Source of the DNA: Sulfitobacter sp. HNIBRBA3233
GTDB lineage: Bacteria; Pseudomonadota; Alphaproteobacteria; Rhodobacterales; Rhodobacteraceae
Assembly (NCBI RefSeq): GCF_040149665.1
Contig: NZ_JBEFLP010000001.1
Span: forward strand, 310,001 to 374,000
Reading direction: 5' to 3'
DNA length: 64,000 nucleotides
Shown here: piece after piece, positions 52,952 to 61,564 of the stretch
How positions within the stretch are numbered: position 1 is the stretch's first letter
How the letters are laid out: the number at the start of each line of letters is the position of its first letter
Made by a program: the position numbers and the translations under genes
Notes under the pieces: model-generated
What the model was told of the DNA's origin: nothing
The model's database searches: none
The model's input: the letters and a program-made list of their open reading frames with translations, nothing else

Positions 52952-53962
52952 TCAGCCTGGCTGGAAAGCCATGCCGATCGCGCCCGAATTCAGCAATTCT
53001 CTGGTCTGGCGCACGGTCTGGCAGGCGCGTGCCGGTGGACCATTCAGCGGGAAGCTATCGGCGCATGGAAACAGGGCCCGCAGCGCTTTCCTGTCGCGCC
53101 TCGGCAAGCCTTTTACCACCATCGGCCCCAGCAGCAGGCTCTCTGTCCAGGCGCCGTTGACCCGCACGATCTGGTGGCTGGCCAGAGCGAAATGATGCCA
53201 GACCATCTTCTTGCACCCCTTCATCTGTCGGACCCCGCGCATCCCGAGAAGAGCCTTGGCCGGCACCAGAACTTCGGTGCCCTGATTTCCTTCACCCCGC
53301 GCCAGCAGCAGGCGGTGCTGGGGGGAAACGATAAGGTCAGCGCTGGCACCGAAATGGCCCGCGCTGATCGCAATGGGTCTGTCCGAGAAATCTTCGTGCG
53401 TGAAAAACTGTTCGCGCCGGTTGGTCCAGACCACCGGCTGCATGCCGTGATCACGGGTCAGCACCCGCTCGCCCGGCACCAGAGCCTCGACAGGCCGCGC
53501 GCCGCCTGGACAATCGACCATCATTCCCGGAGCGAAACAGGGGATGGTGCCTTCGTTCGGCGTGGACTGGGTATAATAGCTTGCCCCGCCATCGTCGGAT
53601 TGTATCGATTGGCCGCTTGCCGACGAGACACCGGCGTATGTCGGTGTCTGGCCCACGAGGGGGCCATTCGTCGCCGCGACCGGCGGATCGTAGAACGAGA
53701 GATATTGAAGCGCCGTGCCAGTCTCGTCCACGATGCCGATCGAGGCGTTTACCGATACCGTATTCGTGAAGAGATACACGTCCTTGCCGGCGATTGTCGT
53801 CGTCGGTGCAGGAAAGGGCGCGGCATAGAGAAAGTCGCCCAGCTGGTTGTAATACGCAAGGGTCCAGCTGCTGACATCGGTGCCGGCGGCGACGGCCACC
53901 TCGATGAAATCGGTGGGTGGCGAGCCGGCATAGCTGGCTTCGGAAATATAGGCCGTGGGCAC
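52952..53962 (-). CDS. Hint (Hedgehog/intein) domain protein
   Basis: A 336-residue protein with an N-terminal beta-rich segment (residues 1-130; AYISEASYAGSPPTDFIEVA resembles lamin-tail-like LTD domains) and a Hint domain starting IPCFAPGMMVDCPGGARPVE near 142, with the expected nucleophile Cys, VLTRDHG and SPQHRLLL. Such proteins are frequent in Rhodobacterales and are thought to self-process and be secreted. The start is GTG 53962, nine bases after GGGAG; an in-frame ATG at 54037 lacks a ribosome site. Neighbours give no functional hint. Confidence 0.82.
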   Translation of the reverse strand: MPTAYISEASYAGSPPTDFIEVAVAAGTDVSSWTLAYYNQLGDFLYAAPFPAPTTTIAGKDVYLFTNTVSVNASIGIVDETGTALQYLSFYDPPVAATNGPLVGQTPTYAGVSSASGQSIQSDDGGASYYTQSTPNEGTIPCFAPGMMVDCPGGARPVEALVPGERVLTRDHGMQPVVWTNRREQFFTHEDFSDRPIAISAGHFGASADLIVSPQHRLLLARGEGNQGTEVLVPAKALLGMRGVRQMKGCKKMVWHHFALASHQIVRVNGAWTESLLLGPMVVKGLPRRDRKALRALFPCADSFPLNGPPARACQTVRQTRELLNSGAIGMAFQPG

Positions 53963-54331
53963 CGTATGCGACTCCCGGTTTCCTGCCCTCCCGCGCAGGG
54001 GGGCTGATTCCCGACACCATCGCAAATAGGTCTTCACATGGCGTTTATGCCGCGTGGCCCTGCGGCCCCGTGCTTTCGCGGGCCTCCCAGGAAGCGGCTG
54101 AAAGGGCGCGTGCGTGACCTGCGGGGCCGGTGGCCATCAATTCCGCTCAGCGGCAATCGGGGATGCGGTGGGCTCTACAAGGGCCGGAGATCCCCAGCCG
54201 CGTTCGGAAATTGCGTAACGCCTGACAGGCGGTCAGGGGTTTGCCTATTAATCAGGCAGCACGATTTCAGCGGAGGGCTTTCCTCGCGATTGGCGTTGGA
54301 AACCGTGAGTGTTGGCTTCACTAACTTGCAA
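53963..54331. other. Divergent intergenic region upstream of nasT
   Basis: This 369-nt region lies between the leftward Hint gene and nasT. It contains a 17-bp inverted repeat at 54242-54258 close to AT-rich promoter-like sequence, and no recognisable gene. An open frame runs through it into nasT, but its upstream part looks non-coding. Confidence 0.55.
54242..54258. promoter_or_regulatory. 17-bp inverted repeat upstream of nasT
   Basis: TGCCT-ATTAATC-AGGCA, perfect 5-bp arms with an AT-rich centre, 74 bp before the nasT start. It could be a regulator site for the nitrate genes. It does not match the NtrC consensus. Confidence 0.4.
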
Positions 54332-54916
54332 ATGACTTCCCAGCTTTCAATCGTTGTCGTCGAACAGGATGCTGACCGCGCCTATGAGATTGTCGCTGCC
54401 CTGAAAAATATCGGGATGGTCACGATCAACGTCGTGTCGGAGCGTTCCGGACTGGCCGCCAAGATCAAGGATTTCAATCCCGACGTCGTGCTGATCGACG
54501 TCAGTGATCCGTCGCGTGATATGTTGGAGGAGTTGACCATCGCCTCTGACCCGATGAGCCGCCCGGTCGCGATGTTCGTTGATAACGACAGCCGGGGCCT
54601 CGCGAAGGCCGCCATCGAAGCGGGCGTGTCGGCCTATGTTGTCGACGGGCTGAGCCCCAAGAGGTTGCAACCCGTGCTGGATGCCGCGATTGCCCGTTTC
54701 AACATGTTCGGCAGGTTGCGCAAGGAACTGGAGCAATCCAAACGCGCCCTCGAAGAGCGCAAGGTGATTGATCGCGCCAAGGGCCTGTTGATGAAAGCGC
54801 GCAGCATTGACGAAGAGGCCGCCTACAGCCTGCTGCGCCGCAAGGCCATGGATGAGGGGCGCAAGGTGGCGGAGGTCGCGCAGGCGCTGGTGACGGCGGC
54901 GGACCTGCTGTCATGA
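54332..54916 (+). CDS. nasT: ANTAR-domain antiterminator NasT
   Basis: A 194-residue response-regulator-like protein. The receiver-like domain is first (VVVEQDADRAYEIV, then PDVVLIDVSDPSRDMLEEL), and the C-terminal ANTAR RNA-binding domain spans about 130-192 (ERKVIDRAKGLLMKAR, then EEAAYSLLRRKAMDEGRKVAEVA). NasT binds paired hairpins in nitrate-operon leaders to prevent termination, and is held inactive by NasS without nitrate. It is followed by nasS with an ATGA overlap. ATG 54332 fits family length but has no strong ribosome site; GTG 54305 is an alternative. Confidence 0.93.
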   Translation: MTSQLSIVVVEQDADRAYEIVAALKNIGMVTINVVSERSGLAAKIKDFNPDVVLIDVSDPSRDMLEELTIASDPMSRPVAMFVDNDSRGLAKAAIEAGVSAYVVDGLSPKRLQPVLDAAIARFNMFGRLRKELEQSKRALEERKVIDRAKGLLMKARSIDEEAAYSLLRRKAMDEGRKVAEVAQALVTAADLLS

Positions 54917-56085
54917 CGCGCCTTGCGATTGGGTATGTCCCGCTGCTGGATGCGGCCCCGCTGATCATTGCACAGGAAATGGGGTTCGCCGAGGAGGAAG
55001 GCCTCGCGCTGTCGCTGCATCCCGCGCCGTCGTGGTCATCCGTGCGCGACATGCTCAGCTTCGGGACGGTTGATGCCGCGCATATGTTGTCGCCGGTGCC
55101 GATTGCCTCGGCGGTCGGGCTGGGCGGCAGTACGGTGCCTTTGTCCGTGGTGTCGGTCCTGTCGATCAACGGCACCGTGGTTGGCGTGTCCAACGCATTC
55201 GCCGACAAGATGCGCGCGGCGGGCCATGATTTCGGGTTCAACGATGCGACCGCCGCAGGCAACGCTCTGATCGCGGCAGCGCAGGGAAGGCTTCGCATCG
55301 GTGTGCCGTTTCCGTTTTCGATGCACTCGGAGCTTCTGATCTATTGGCTTTCGGCCCTCGGTCTGCCCGCGCCGCAGAATGTGGATATCCGCACTGTTCC
55401 GCCGTCCTCCATGGCGGACGCCCTGCGCAGCGGCGAAATCGATGCCTTTTGCGTGGGCGAACCCTGGGGCTCTCTGACCGTCGAGGAGGGCGTGGGCACG
55501 CTGCTGCTGCCGGGCAGCGCGATCTGGTCCTGTTCACCCGAAAAGGTGCTGGCGATGCGCACCGGCTGGGCCGAGGAGAACCCGATCATCAGTGGCAAGC
55601 TGATCCGGGCGCTGGTCAGGGCAGGACGCTGGATGGTCGAGCCCTCGTCGCACACGGTCACGTCCGAGGTGCTGGCGCGGCCCCAGTTCCTGAACCTGCC
55701 GGGCGAATTGCTGGACCGTGGCCTCACCGGGCGTTTGATGATTTCCGCGCAGGGGGATCAACGCAGCGTGCCGTCGTTTATCGAGTTCCACGATGGCGCT
55801 GCCACCTTCCCATGGCGGTCGCAGGCGGAATGGATCGGGCTGCAACTGGCGCGGCGCACGGGCCTCGACCGCGCGCAGGCCGTTCGCTTGGCGAGGCCGG
55901 TGTTTCGGTCCGATATCTACCGCAATGCGCTGGCCGAATCGGGCATGGATGTCCCCGGAGCTTCCAGCCGTGTCGAAGGAGCCTTGTCCGTTCCGACACC
56001 GGTTGCTTCGGCTCTGGGGCGGCTCACACTTCAGCCAAACCAGTTTTTCGATCGCCGTATTTTTGATCCCGATCTGCCGGACTGA
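54913..56085 (+). CDS. nasS: Cytoplasmic nitrate/nitrite sensor NasS
   Basis: A 390-residue NrtA/SsuA-like binding protein without a signal peptide (it starts MTRLAIGYVPLLDAAPLII), as expected for NasS, the cytoplasmic sensor that sequesters NasT until nitrate or nitrite binds. CVGEPWGSLTVEEGVG matches the nitrate-binding region also seen in the exported NrtA downstream ([11 protein letters not shown]). It is coupled to nasT, and a structured leader follows before nrtA. Confidence 0.92.
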   Translation: MTRLAIGYVPLLDAAPLIIAQEMGFAEEEGLALSLHPAPSWSSVRDMLSFGTVDAAHMLSPVPIASAVGLGGSTVPLSVVSVLSINGTVVGVSNAFADKMRAAGHDFGFNDATAAGNALIAAAQGRLRIGVPFPFSMHSELLIYWLSALGLPAPQNVDIRTVPPSSMADALRSGEIDAFCVGEPWGSLTVEEGVGTLLLPGSAIWSCSPEKVLAMRTGWAEENPIISGKLIRALVRAGRWMVEPSSHTVTSEVLARPQFLNLPGELLDRGLTGRLMISAQGDQRSVPSFIEFHDGAATFPWRSQAEWIGLQLARRTGLDRAQAVRLARPVFRSDIYRNALAESGMDVPGASSRVEGALSVPTPVASALGRLTLQPNQFFDRRIFDPDLPD

Positions 56086-56196
56086 TTATTTTCGCGGCAG
56101 AAATCCCGGCGACTTTCTGCATTGCAGAATAAATTTCCCCCTCCCGCGACAAGATCCTTGCCTGCAACCTCAGAGTGAGTCTTCCTAGGGTTCAAG

Positions 56197-56245
56197 ACAA
56201 ACAACGACGTTTGTTGTGGAACACCCCCAAAGACTGGGACCCGTG
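56197..56245 (+). ncRNA. ANTAR two-hairpin motif in the nrt leader RNA
   Basis: Hairpin 1: ACAAAC and GTTTGT close a six-base loop AACGAC (56203-56208) with A at position 1 and G at position 4, the ANTAR-target rule. Hairpin 2 follows after a short linker: AAAGAC (56229-56234) with the same A1/G4 pattern lies between CCC and GGG runs, with outer CAC/GTG pairing; its stem is less perfect. A terminator follows at once. NasT encoded 1.3 kb upstream is the expected ligand. Confidence 0.78.
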
Positions 56246-56248
56246 AGC

Positions 56249-56296
56249 AAAGCCGCTCGAACCTGTGCATTCGCACGGGATCGAAGCGGCTTTTTT
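56249..56296 (+). terminator. Leader terminator of the nrt operon
   Basis: AAGCCGCT-CGA-ACCTGTGC pairs with GCACGGG-TCGA-AGCGGCTT across an ATTC loop, with one bulge and one mismatch, followed by six T. It lies between nasS and nrtA, 43 bp before nrtA, where it would stop transcription unless NasT engages the hairpins just upstream. Confidence 0.9.
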
Positions 56297-56338
56297 GTTT
56301 TTCCGGGTCACGCCCGGACACTCTGAGAGGATGACCAA

Positions 56339-57700
56339 ATGCACAAACTTCTTCTGTCACTTGCGGCGACAACCGCGCTGTGGGCCCCCGCCTGGGCGCA
56401 GAACCTTGAAACCGACGAACTGACCTTCGGCTTTATCAAGCTCACCGACATGGCCCCGCTGGCCGTGGCCTATGAGCAGGGGTATTTCCTCGACGAAGGC
56501 TTGTTTGTAACGCTCGAAGCGCAGGCAAACTGGAAAGTGCTGCTGGACGGTGTGATCGACGGCACGCTGGAGGGCGCGCATATGTTGGCCGGTCAGCCGA
56601 TTGCCGCGACCATCGGTTACGGCACGCAGGCGAACATCGTCACGCCGTTTTCGATGGACCTGAACGGCAACGGCATCACCGTATCCAACGAAGTCTGGGA
56701 CATGATGCGCCCGCATATTTCCAGCCGCGAAGACGGCCTGCCAGAGCATCCGATCAGCGCCGCCGCCCTCAAGCCCGTGATCGCGGATTTCGCATCCCGC
56801 GGCGAACCCTTCAACATGGGCATGGTGTTCCCGGTTTCGACACACAACTATGAGCTGCGCTACTGGCTGGCCTCGGGTGGCATTCACCCCGGTTTCTACA
56901 GCCCCGAAAACACCTCCGGCCAAATCGCGGCCGAAGCGTTCCTCTCCGTGACCCCGCCACCGCAAATGCCCGCCACGCTCGAGGCCGGGACCATCCACGG
57001 CTACTGCGTCGGAGAGCCATGGAACCAGCAGGCGGTGTTCATGGGGATCGGTGTGCCAGTGATCACGGATTACGAGATCTGGAAGAACAACCCCGAGAAA
57101 GTCTTTGGCATGACCGAAGAGTTCGTCGAGGCAAACCCGAACACCACCAAGGCGGTCGTGCGCGCCCTGATCCGTGCCGCCATGTGGCTGGACGAGAATG
57201 ACAACGCCAACCGTCTTGAGGCCGTCGATATCCTGAGCCGCCCGGAATATGTGGGTGCGGACGCCGAAGTGATCGCCGCCTCGATGACCGGCACCTTCGA
57301 GTACGAAAAGGGGGATGTCCGCGAAGTCCCCGATTTCAACGTCTTCTTCCGCTACAACGCCACCTATCCCTACTACTCGGACGCGGTCTGGTACCTGACG
57401 CAGATGCGCCGCTGGGGCCAGATCGCAGAGCCGCAGACCGATGCGTGGTTCGATGAGGTCGCCAAGAGCGTCTACCGCCCCGACATCTATCTGGCCGCAG
57501 CGCGCAGCCTTGTGGACGAAGGGCTCGCGAACGAGGCCGACTTTCCCTGGGATACGGACGGCTACCGCCCTGCGACCCCCGAAGGCGATATCATCGACGG
57601 CGTTGTCTACGATGGCCGCACCCCCAACGCCTACATCGACAGCCTGACCATCGGTCTCAAGAGCGGCCAGACGGTCGTGGGTGACCAGGTCGTCAACTAA
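56339..57700 (+). CDS. nrtA: Nitrate ABC transporter substrate-binding protein NrtA
   Basis: A 453-residue periplasmic nitrate/nitrite receptor of the NrtA/CmpA family with a Sec signal ending [27 protein letters not shown], the [23 protein letters not shown] ligand segment and [11 protein letters not shown] are typical. GAGAGGATGACCAA precedes the ATG. It is expressed only when the leader terminator is bypassed, and an 8-bp stem-loop follows it. Confidence 0.94.
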   Translation: MHKLLLSLAATTALWAPAWAQNLETDELTFGFIKLTDMAPLAVAYEQGYFLDEGLFVTLEAQANWKVLLDGVIDGTLEGAHMLAGQPIAATIGYGTQANIVTPFSMDLNGNGITVSNEVWDMMRPHISSREDGLPEHPISAAALKPVIADFASRGEPFNMGMVFPVSTHNYELRYWLASGGIHPGFYSPENTSGQIAAEAFLSVTPPPQMPATLEAGTIHGYCVGEPWNQQAVFMGIGVPVITDYEIWKNNPEKVFGMTEEFVEANPNTTKAVVRALIRAAMWLDENDNANRLEAVDILSRPEYVGADAEVIAASMTGTFEYEKGDVREVPDFNVFFRYNATYPYYSDAVWYLTQMRRWGQIAEPQTDAWFDEVAKSVYRPDIYLAAARSLVDEGLANEADFPWDTDGYRPATPEGDIIDGVVYDGRTPNAYIDSLTIGLKSGQTVVGDQVVN

Positions 57701-57708
57701 GCGCGTGC

Positions 57709-57731
57709 GGCCGCGCATCCGTTGCGCGGCC
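57709..57731 (+). other. Intercistronic stem-loop after nrtA
   Basis: Perfect 8-bp arms GGCCGCGC and GCGCGGCC around a 7-nt loop, between nrtA and nrtB, without a U-tract. It probably stabilises the nrtA part of the transcript. Confidence 0.7.
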
Positions 57732-57772
57732 CCGCCACCCTCATGCCATGCCCAGACTGGAGCCAGACAGAC

Positions 57773-58855
57773 ATGACCACCATTGATCCCCATTTCGAAG
57801 ACGCCCAGGCCAAGGAGGCCCGCAAGGCGCGGCTGTTCTCGCGCATCAATACGGCCGACAAATGGTTCAGCGTGATTGGCCTGGCCTGGGTCACGCCGAT
57901 CCTGCGCGCTGCCGCAGGTGACAATCCCAAGGCGCAGGTCAAGGAAATCTGGCGGCTGTTCTGCGTGCCGCTGCTGTCGATCCTCGTATTCCTGATGCTC
58001 TGGGCGACCCTTGCGCCAAAGGTGCAAACCTCGCTCGGTGCGATCCCCGGGCCGGGTGCCGTCTGGACCGAAGCGGTCAACCTGCACGAAGACGCCGTGC
58101 GCAAGGCCGAGCGTGAGGCCGTGTTCATGGAGCGTGTCGCGGAACGCAACGAACGCCTGATCGCAGCGGGCCGCGCCGATGAAGTCAAGGAAATCGGTTT
58201 TACCGGCGCGCCCTCCTATTACGACCAGATCGGGACCTCGATCTTTACCGTGTTCTTCGGCTTCCTTATCGCCTCGGCGGTCGCGATCCCGCTGGGCATT
58301 CTGGCGGGCCTGTCGCCCATCGCAAACGCGGCTTTGAACCCGCTGATCCAGATTTTCAAACCGGTGTCGCCGCTGGCGTGGCTGCCCATCGTCACCATGG
58401 TCGTCTCGGCGGTTTATGTGACCAATGACGGTCTGTTCGCCAAATCCTTTCTGGTCTCTGCCATCACCGTGACGCTGTGTTCGCTCTGGCCGACCTTGAT
58501 CAACACGGCGCTGGGCGTGGCCAGCATCGACAAGGACCTCGTCAGCGTCAGCCGCGTGCTCAAGATGAACACCTACACCAAGATCACCAAGCTGGTGCTG
58601 CCATCGGCCCTGCCGCTGATCTTCACCGGTCTGCGCCTGTCGCTGGGTGTGGGCTGGATGGTGCTGATCGCGGCGGAAATGCTGGCGCAGAACCCCGGCC
58701 TTGGCAAATTCGTCTGGGATGAATTCCAGAACGGCTCGTCGCAATCGCTGGCCAAGATCATCGTCGCGGTGCTGACCATCGGGATCATCGGCTTCATGCT
58801 CGACCGGGTGATGTACGCGCTGCAATCCCTCTTCACCTTCTCGAACAACCGGTGA
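57773..58855 (+). CDS. nrtB: Nitrate ABC transporter permease NrtB
   Basis: A 360-residue inner-membrane permease. A 100-residue soluble/helical stretch between the first membrane segment and the core (about 95-145, rich in Lys, Arg and Glu) precedes the transport domain, whose EAA loop is in VSRVLKMNTYTKITKLVLPSA. The family role is uptake of nitrate with the NrtA receptor. ATG 57773 gives a typical start; an upstream in-frame start exists without a ribosome site. Confidence 0.92.
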   Translation: MTTIDPHFEDAQAKEARKARLFSRINTADKWFSVIGLAWVTPILRAAAGDNPKAQVKEIWRLFCVPLLSILVFLMLWATLAPKVQTSLGAIPGPGAVWTEAVNLHEDAVRKAEREAVFMERVAERNERLIAAGRADEVKEIGFTGAPSYYDQIGTSIFTVFFGFLIASAVAIPLGILAGLSPIANAALNPLIQIFKPVSPLAWLPIVTMVVSAVYVTNDGLFAKSFLVSAITVTLCSLWPTLINTALGVASIDKDLVSVSRVLKMNTYTKITKLVLPSALPLIFTGLRLSLGVGWMVLIAAEMLAQNPGLGKFVWDEFQNGSSQSLAKIIVAVLTIGIIGFMLDRVMYALQSLFTFSNNR

Positions 58856-58860
58856 GCGGT

Positions 58861-60543
58861 ATGAGCATTCTGACATTCGAAAACGTCTGCAAAGGCTATG
58901 GCCAGGGCACCGACCGCACCGAGATCCTGCGCGAAATCTCGATGGAGGTAACGCAGGGGGAATTCGTCGCGATCCTCGGGTTCTCGGGCACCGGCAAAAC
59001 CACGCTGATCAACATGATCGCCGGGCTTGATGTGCCCGATACCGGATCGGTCACCTTCAAGGGTGCGCCCATCGACGGGCCGGGGCCGGAACGCGGGCTG
59101 GTGTTTCAAAGCTATTCGCTGATGCCGTGGCTGACCGTGAAGGGCAATGTCCTGCTGGCCGTGGATGCCGCCTTTCCCAAGATGTCCACTGCGGAGAAAT
59201 CCGCCAAGGCGGACCATTACATCCAGATGGTCGGGCTGTCCCACGCCGCTACGCGCCGCCCGGCGGAACTGTCCGGTGGCATGCGCCAGCGCGTGTCGGT
59301 GGCTCGCGCCCTCGCACTCGACCCCGAAGTCTTGCTGCTGGACGAGCCGCTTTCGGCGCTCGACGCGCTCACCCGCGCCAATCTGGCCGATGAGATCCTC
59401 GATATCTGGGAACAGGACAAGAAGACCTGCCTTTTGATCACCAACGACGTGGACGAGGCGATCCTGATGGCCGACCGTGTCATCGTCCTGAACCCGGACG
59501 GCACCTTGGCCGAACCGTTCAAGATCAACATTCCGCGCCCGCGCGACCGGATGGCGATGAACACCCACGACGGGTTCAAGGCCCTGCGCGCGACGATCAC
59601 CAAGTACCTGATGGATGTCGGGATCGAGGCGCGTGTCGAAGGCACCCGCAACCTGCCCAACGTCACGCCGATCCACTCGTTGCCAGCCGTGGTGAAACAG
59701 GCGCAGGCCAGCCCGATCGAAGAGCGCTTTCTGACCTTCTCGCAACTGCACAAGGTCTATCCCACCCCCAAGGGGCCGCTGACCGTTGTCGAAGACTTCG
59801 ATCTGAAGGTCAACAAGGGCGAGTTCATCTCGCTGATCGGGCATTCGGGCTGCGGCAAATCCACGGTGCTGACCATGGCCGCGGGTCTGAACCCGATCTC
59901 GAAAGGGGCGATCCGTCTGGATGGCTGGAACGTCGAAGGGGCCGATCCGGAACGCGCCGTCGTGTTCCAATCGCCCAACCTCTTCCCGTGGCTGACCGCG
60001 AAAGAGAATGTCGCGATCGGTGTGGACAAGGTCTATCCCCGCGCCAGTCAGGCCGAGCGGCAGGATGTCGTTGAATACTACCTCGAACGGGTAGGGCTGG
60101 CCGACAGCATGGATCAGCAGGCCGACAGCATGTCCAACGGCATGAAGCAGCGGGTCGGGATCGCGCGGGCCTTTGCGCTGTCGCCCAAACTGCTGCTGCT
60201 CGATGAACCCTTCGGCATGCTCGACAGCCTCACGCGGTGGGAGCTGCAAGAGGTGCTGATGGAAGTCTGGTCGCGCACCAAGGTCACCGCCATCTGCGTG
60301 ACCCATGACGTGGATGAGGCGATCCTTCTGGCCGACCGCGTGGTGATGATGACCAACGGACCGCAGGCCACGATTGGCCGCATCGTGGACGTGGACCTGC
60401 CGCGCCCGCGCACCCGCAAGGCGCTGTTGGAGCATCCCGATTACTACCGCTACCGCCAGCAGGTTCTGGATTTCCTTGAGGAATATGAACACGGGGCCAA
60501 GCCCAAACCGAAACCTGCCGCCGAAGCCGTGGCTGCGGAATGA
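58861..60543 (+). CDS. nrtD: Nitrate ABC transporter, two ATPase domains in one chain
   Basis: A 560-residue protein made of two ABC ATPase domains (about 1-240 and 287-530), unlike cyanobacterial NrtC/NrtD, which are separate. Domain 1: Walker A GFSGTGKT (40-47), signature LSGGM (137-141), Walker B LLLDEP (158-163), but the switch histidine is Asn195 (ITNDVDEA). Domain 2: Walker A GHSGCGKS (327-334), Walker B with Glu449, and His482 in CVTHDVDEA, but the signature reads MSNGM (424-428). The predicted dimer has one canonical and one degenerate ATP site. GTG 58852 is an alternative start. Confidence 0.92.
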   Translation: MSILTFENVCKGYGQGTDRTEILREISMEVTQGEFVAILGFSGTGKTTLINMIAGLDVPDTGSVTFKGAPIDGPGPERGLVFQSYSLMPWLTVKGNVLLAVDAAFPKMSTAEKSAKADHYIQMVGLSHAATRRPAELSGGMRQRVSVARALALDPEVLLLDEPLSALDALTRANLADEILDIWEQDKKTCLLITNDVDEAILMADRVIVLNPDGTLAEPFKINIPRPRDRMAMNTHDGFKALRATITKYLMDVGIEARVEGTRNLPNVTPIHSLPAVVKQAQASPIEERFLTFSQLHKVYPTPKGPLTVVEDFDLKVNKGEFISLIGHSGCGKSTVLTMAAGLNPISKGAIRLDGWNVEGADPERAVVFQSPNLFPWLTAKENVAIGVDKVYPRASQAERQDVVEYYLERVGLADSMDQQADSMSNGMKQRVGIARAFALSPKLLLLDEPFGMLDSLTRWELQEVLMEVWSRTKVTAICVTHDVDEAILLADRVVMMTNGPQATIGRIVDVDLPRPRTRKALLEHPDYYRYRQQVLDFLEEYEHGAKPKPKPAAEAVAAE

Positions 60544-60597
60544 TCTGTGATGCCGAAACCCGCACAGGCTGCGCGGATGAGCAAGGAAGAACCTGAG

Positions 60598-61551
60598 ATG
60601 AATGTTCTCACAAAATCGGCGGTCGAACCCTTCATTCAGGTCGCAGAGGTCTGGGTGCCCGAGGGTGACACGCTGATCTATGCCGCAGGTGACTACAACG
60701 GGCTGGACAGTTTTGAGGCCGCATCGCGCCAGACCAGTTTCGCCAGGGGAGAGGGCCTGCCGGGCAAGGCCTGGGCCGAGGCGCGGCCTGTGGTGCTCAA
60801 AGCTTTTGACGGATCGTATTTCCAGCGGACCGAAGCCGCGAAAGAAGCGGGGCTGACCGCCGCCGTCGCCATTCCCGTTTTCGATGGCGCAACGCTGTTG
60901 GCGGTCCTCGTCGTGCTGTGCGGGGATGATGCGGTCCGCACCGGCGCGATCGAGGTCTGGACCGACGATGCCGATGGGATGCTCACGCTGGATGACGGCT
61001 ATTACGGCGCGGCGGACGAGTTCGAATTCGTGTCCCGGCACACGCATTTCCCGCGCGGGCAGGGCCTGCCCGGTGGCGTCTGGGCCTCTGATACGCCGAT
61101 TTTGATGCGCGACCTCGGGGCGGGCTACAAGTTCATCCGCGCCTCCGCTGCGGGCAAGGCAGGTCTGACAACGGGCATTGGTTTTCCGGTGCCCGTGCCC
61201 GGAAGCAAACCTTACGTGCTGACGCTGCTGTCGGCCTTGGGCACACCCATCGCCCGCCGGTTCGAGATCTGGGATGCCCGCCCGGCCCGCGTGGGCAAAT
61301 CAGGCAATGCCGTTCTGATCGACGGGATCTGCGAACGGGCGGGCGCCCTGTGGAAAGACGACGGTGACGGGCTGAACACGCAGGCCCCGACCGCCAGCCC
61401 CTGGAAAGGCGTGATCGGTCAGGTGCTGGGCTCCGGCCTGCCGGTCGTTGCACGCAAGTCCGCCGGGCTGCCGGAAGGCTACAGCGCCTTTGTCGGTCTG
61501 CCCCTTCATCGCGGTGGCGGACTGTCCCACATCGTCGCCTGGTACATCTGA
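60598..61551 (+). CDS. Twin-GAF-like cytoplasmic protein of the nitrate operon
   Basis: A 317-residue soluble protein with two or three GAF-like modules. The repeated pattern ARGEGLPGKAWAEARPV (near 43) and PRGQGLPGGVWASDTPI (near 152) marks the first two, and a partial third copy may follow (VIGQVLGSGLPVVARK). It has no output domain. It sits between the ABC ATPase and nirB and is probably cotranscribed. A nitrate, nitrite or redox-sensing accessory role is conceivable but unproven. The ATG at 60598 is chosen for AAGGAAG upstream; in-frame ATGs at 60577 and 60550 are possible. Confidence 0.78.
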   Translation: MNVLTKSAVEPFIQVAEVWVPEGDTLIYAAGDYNGLDSFEAASRQTSFARGEGLPGKAWAEARPVVLKAFDGSYFQRTEAAKEAGLTAAVAIPVFDGATLLAVLVVLCGDDAVRTGAIEVWTDDADGMLTLDDGYYGAADEFEFVSRHTHFPRGQGLPGGVWASDTPILMRDLGAGYKFIRASAAGKAGLTTGIGFPVPVPGSKPYVLTLLSALGTPIARRFEIWDARPARVGKSGNAVLIDGICERAGALWKDDGDGLNTQAPTASPWKGVIGQVLGSGLPVVARKSAGLPEGYSAFVGLPLHRGGGLSHIVAWYI

Positions 61552-61564
61552 GAGGATCGACACA

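Noticed and set aside
56357..61047. Two minus-strand open frames of over 800 codons each
   Set aside because: Antisense to nrtA, nrtB, the ATPase and the GAF gene; composition is typical of shadows and no domain can be recognised.
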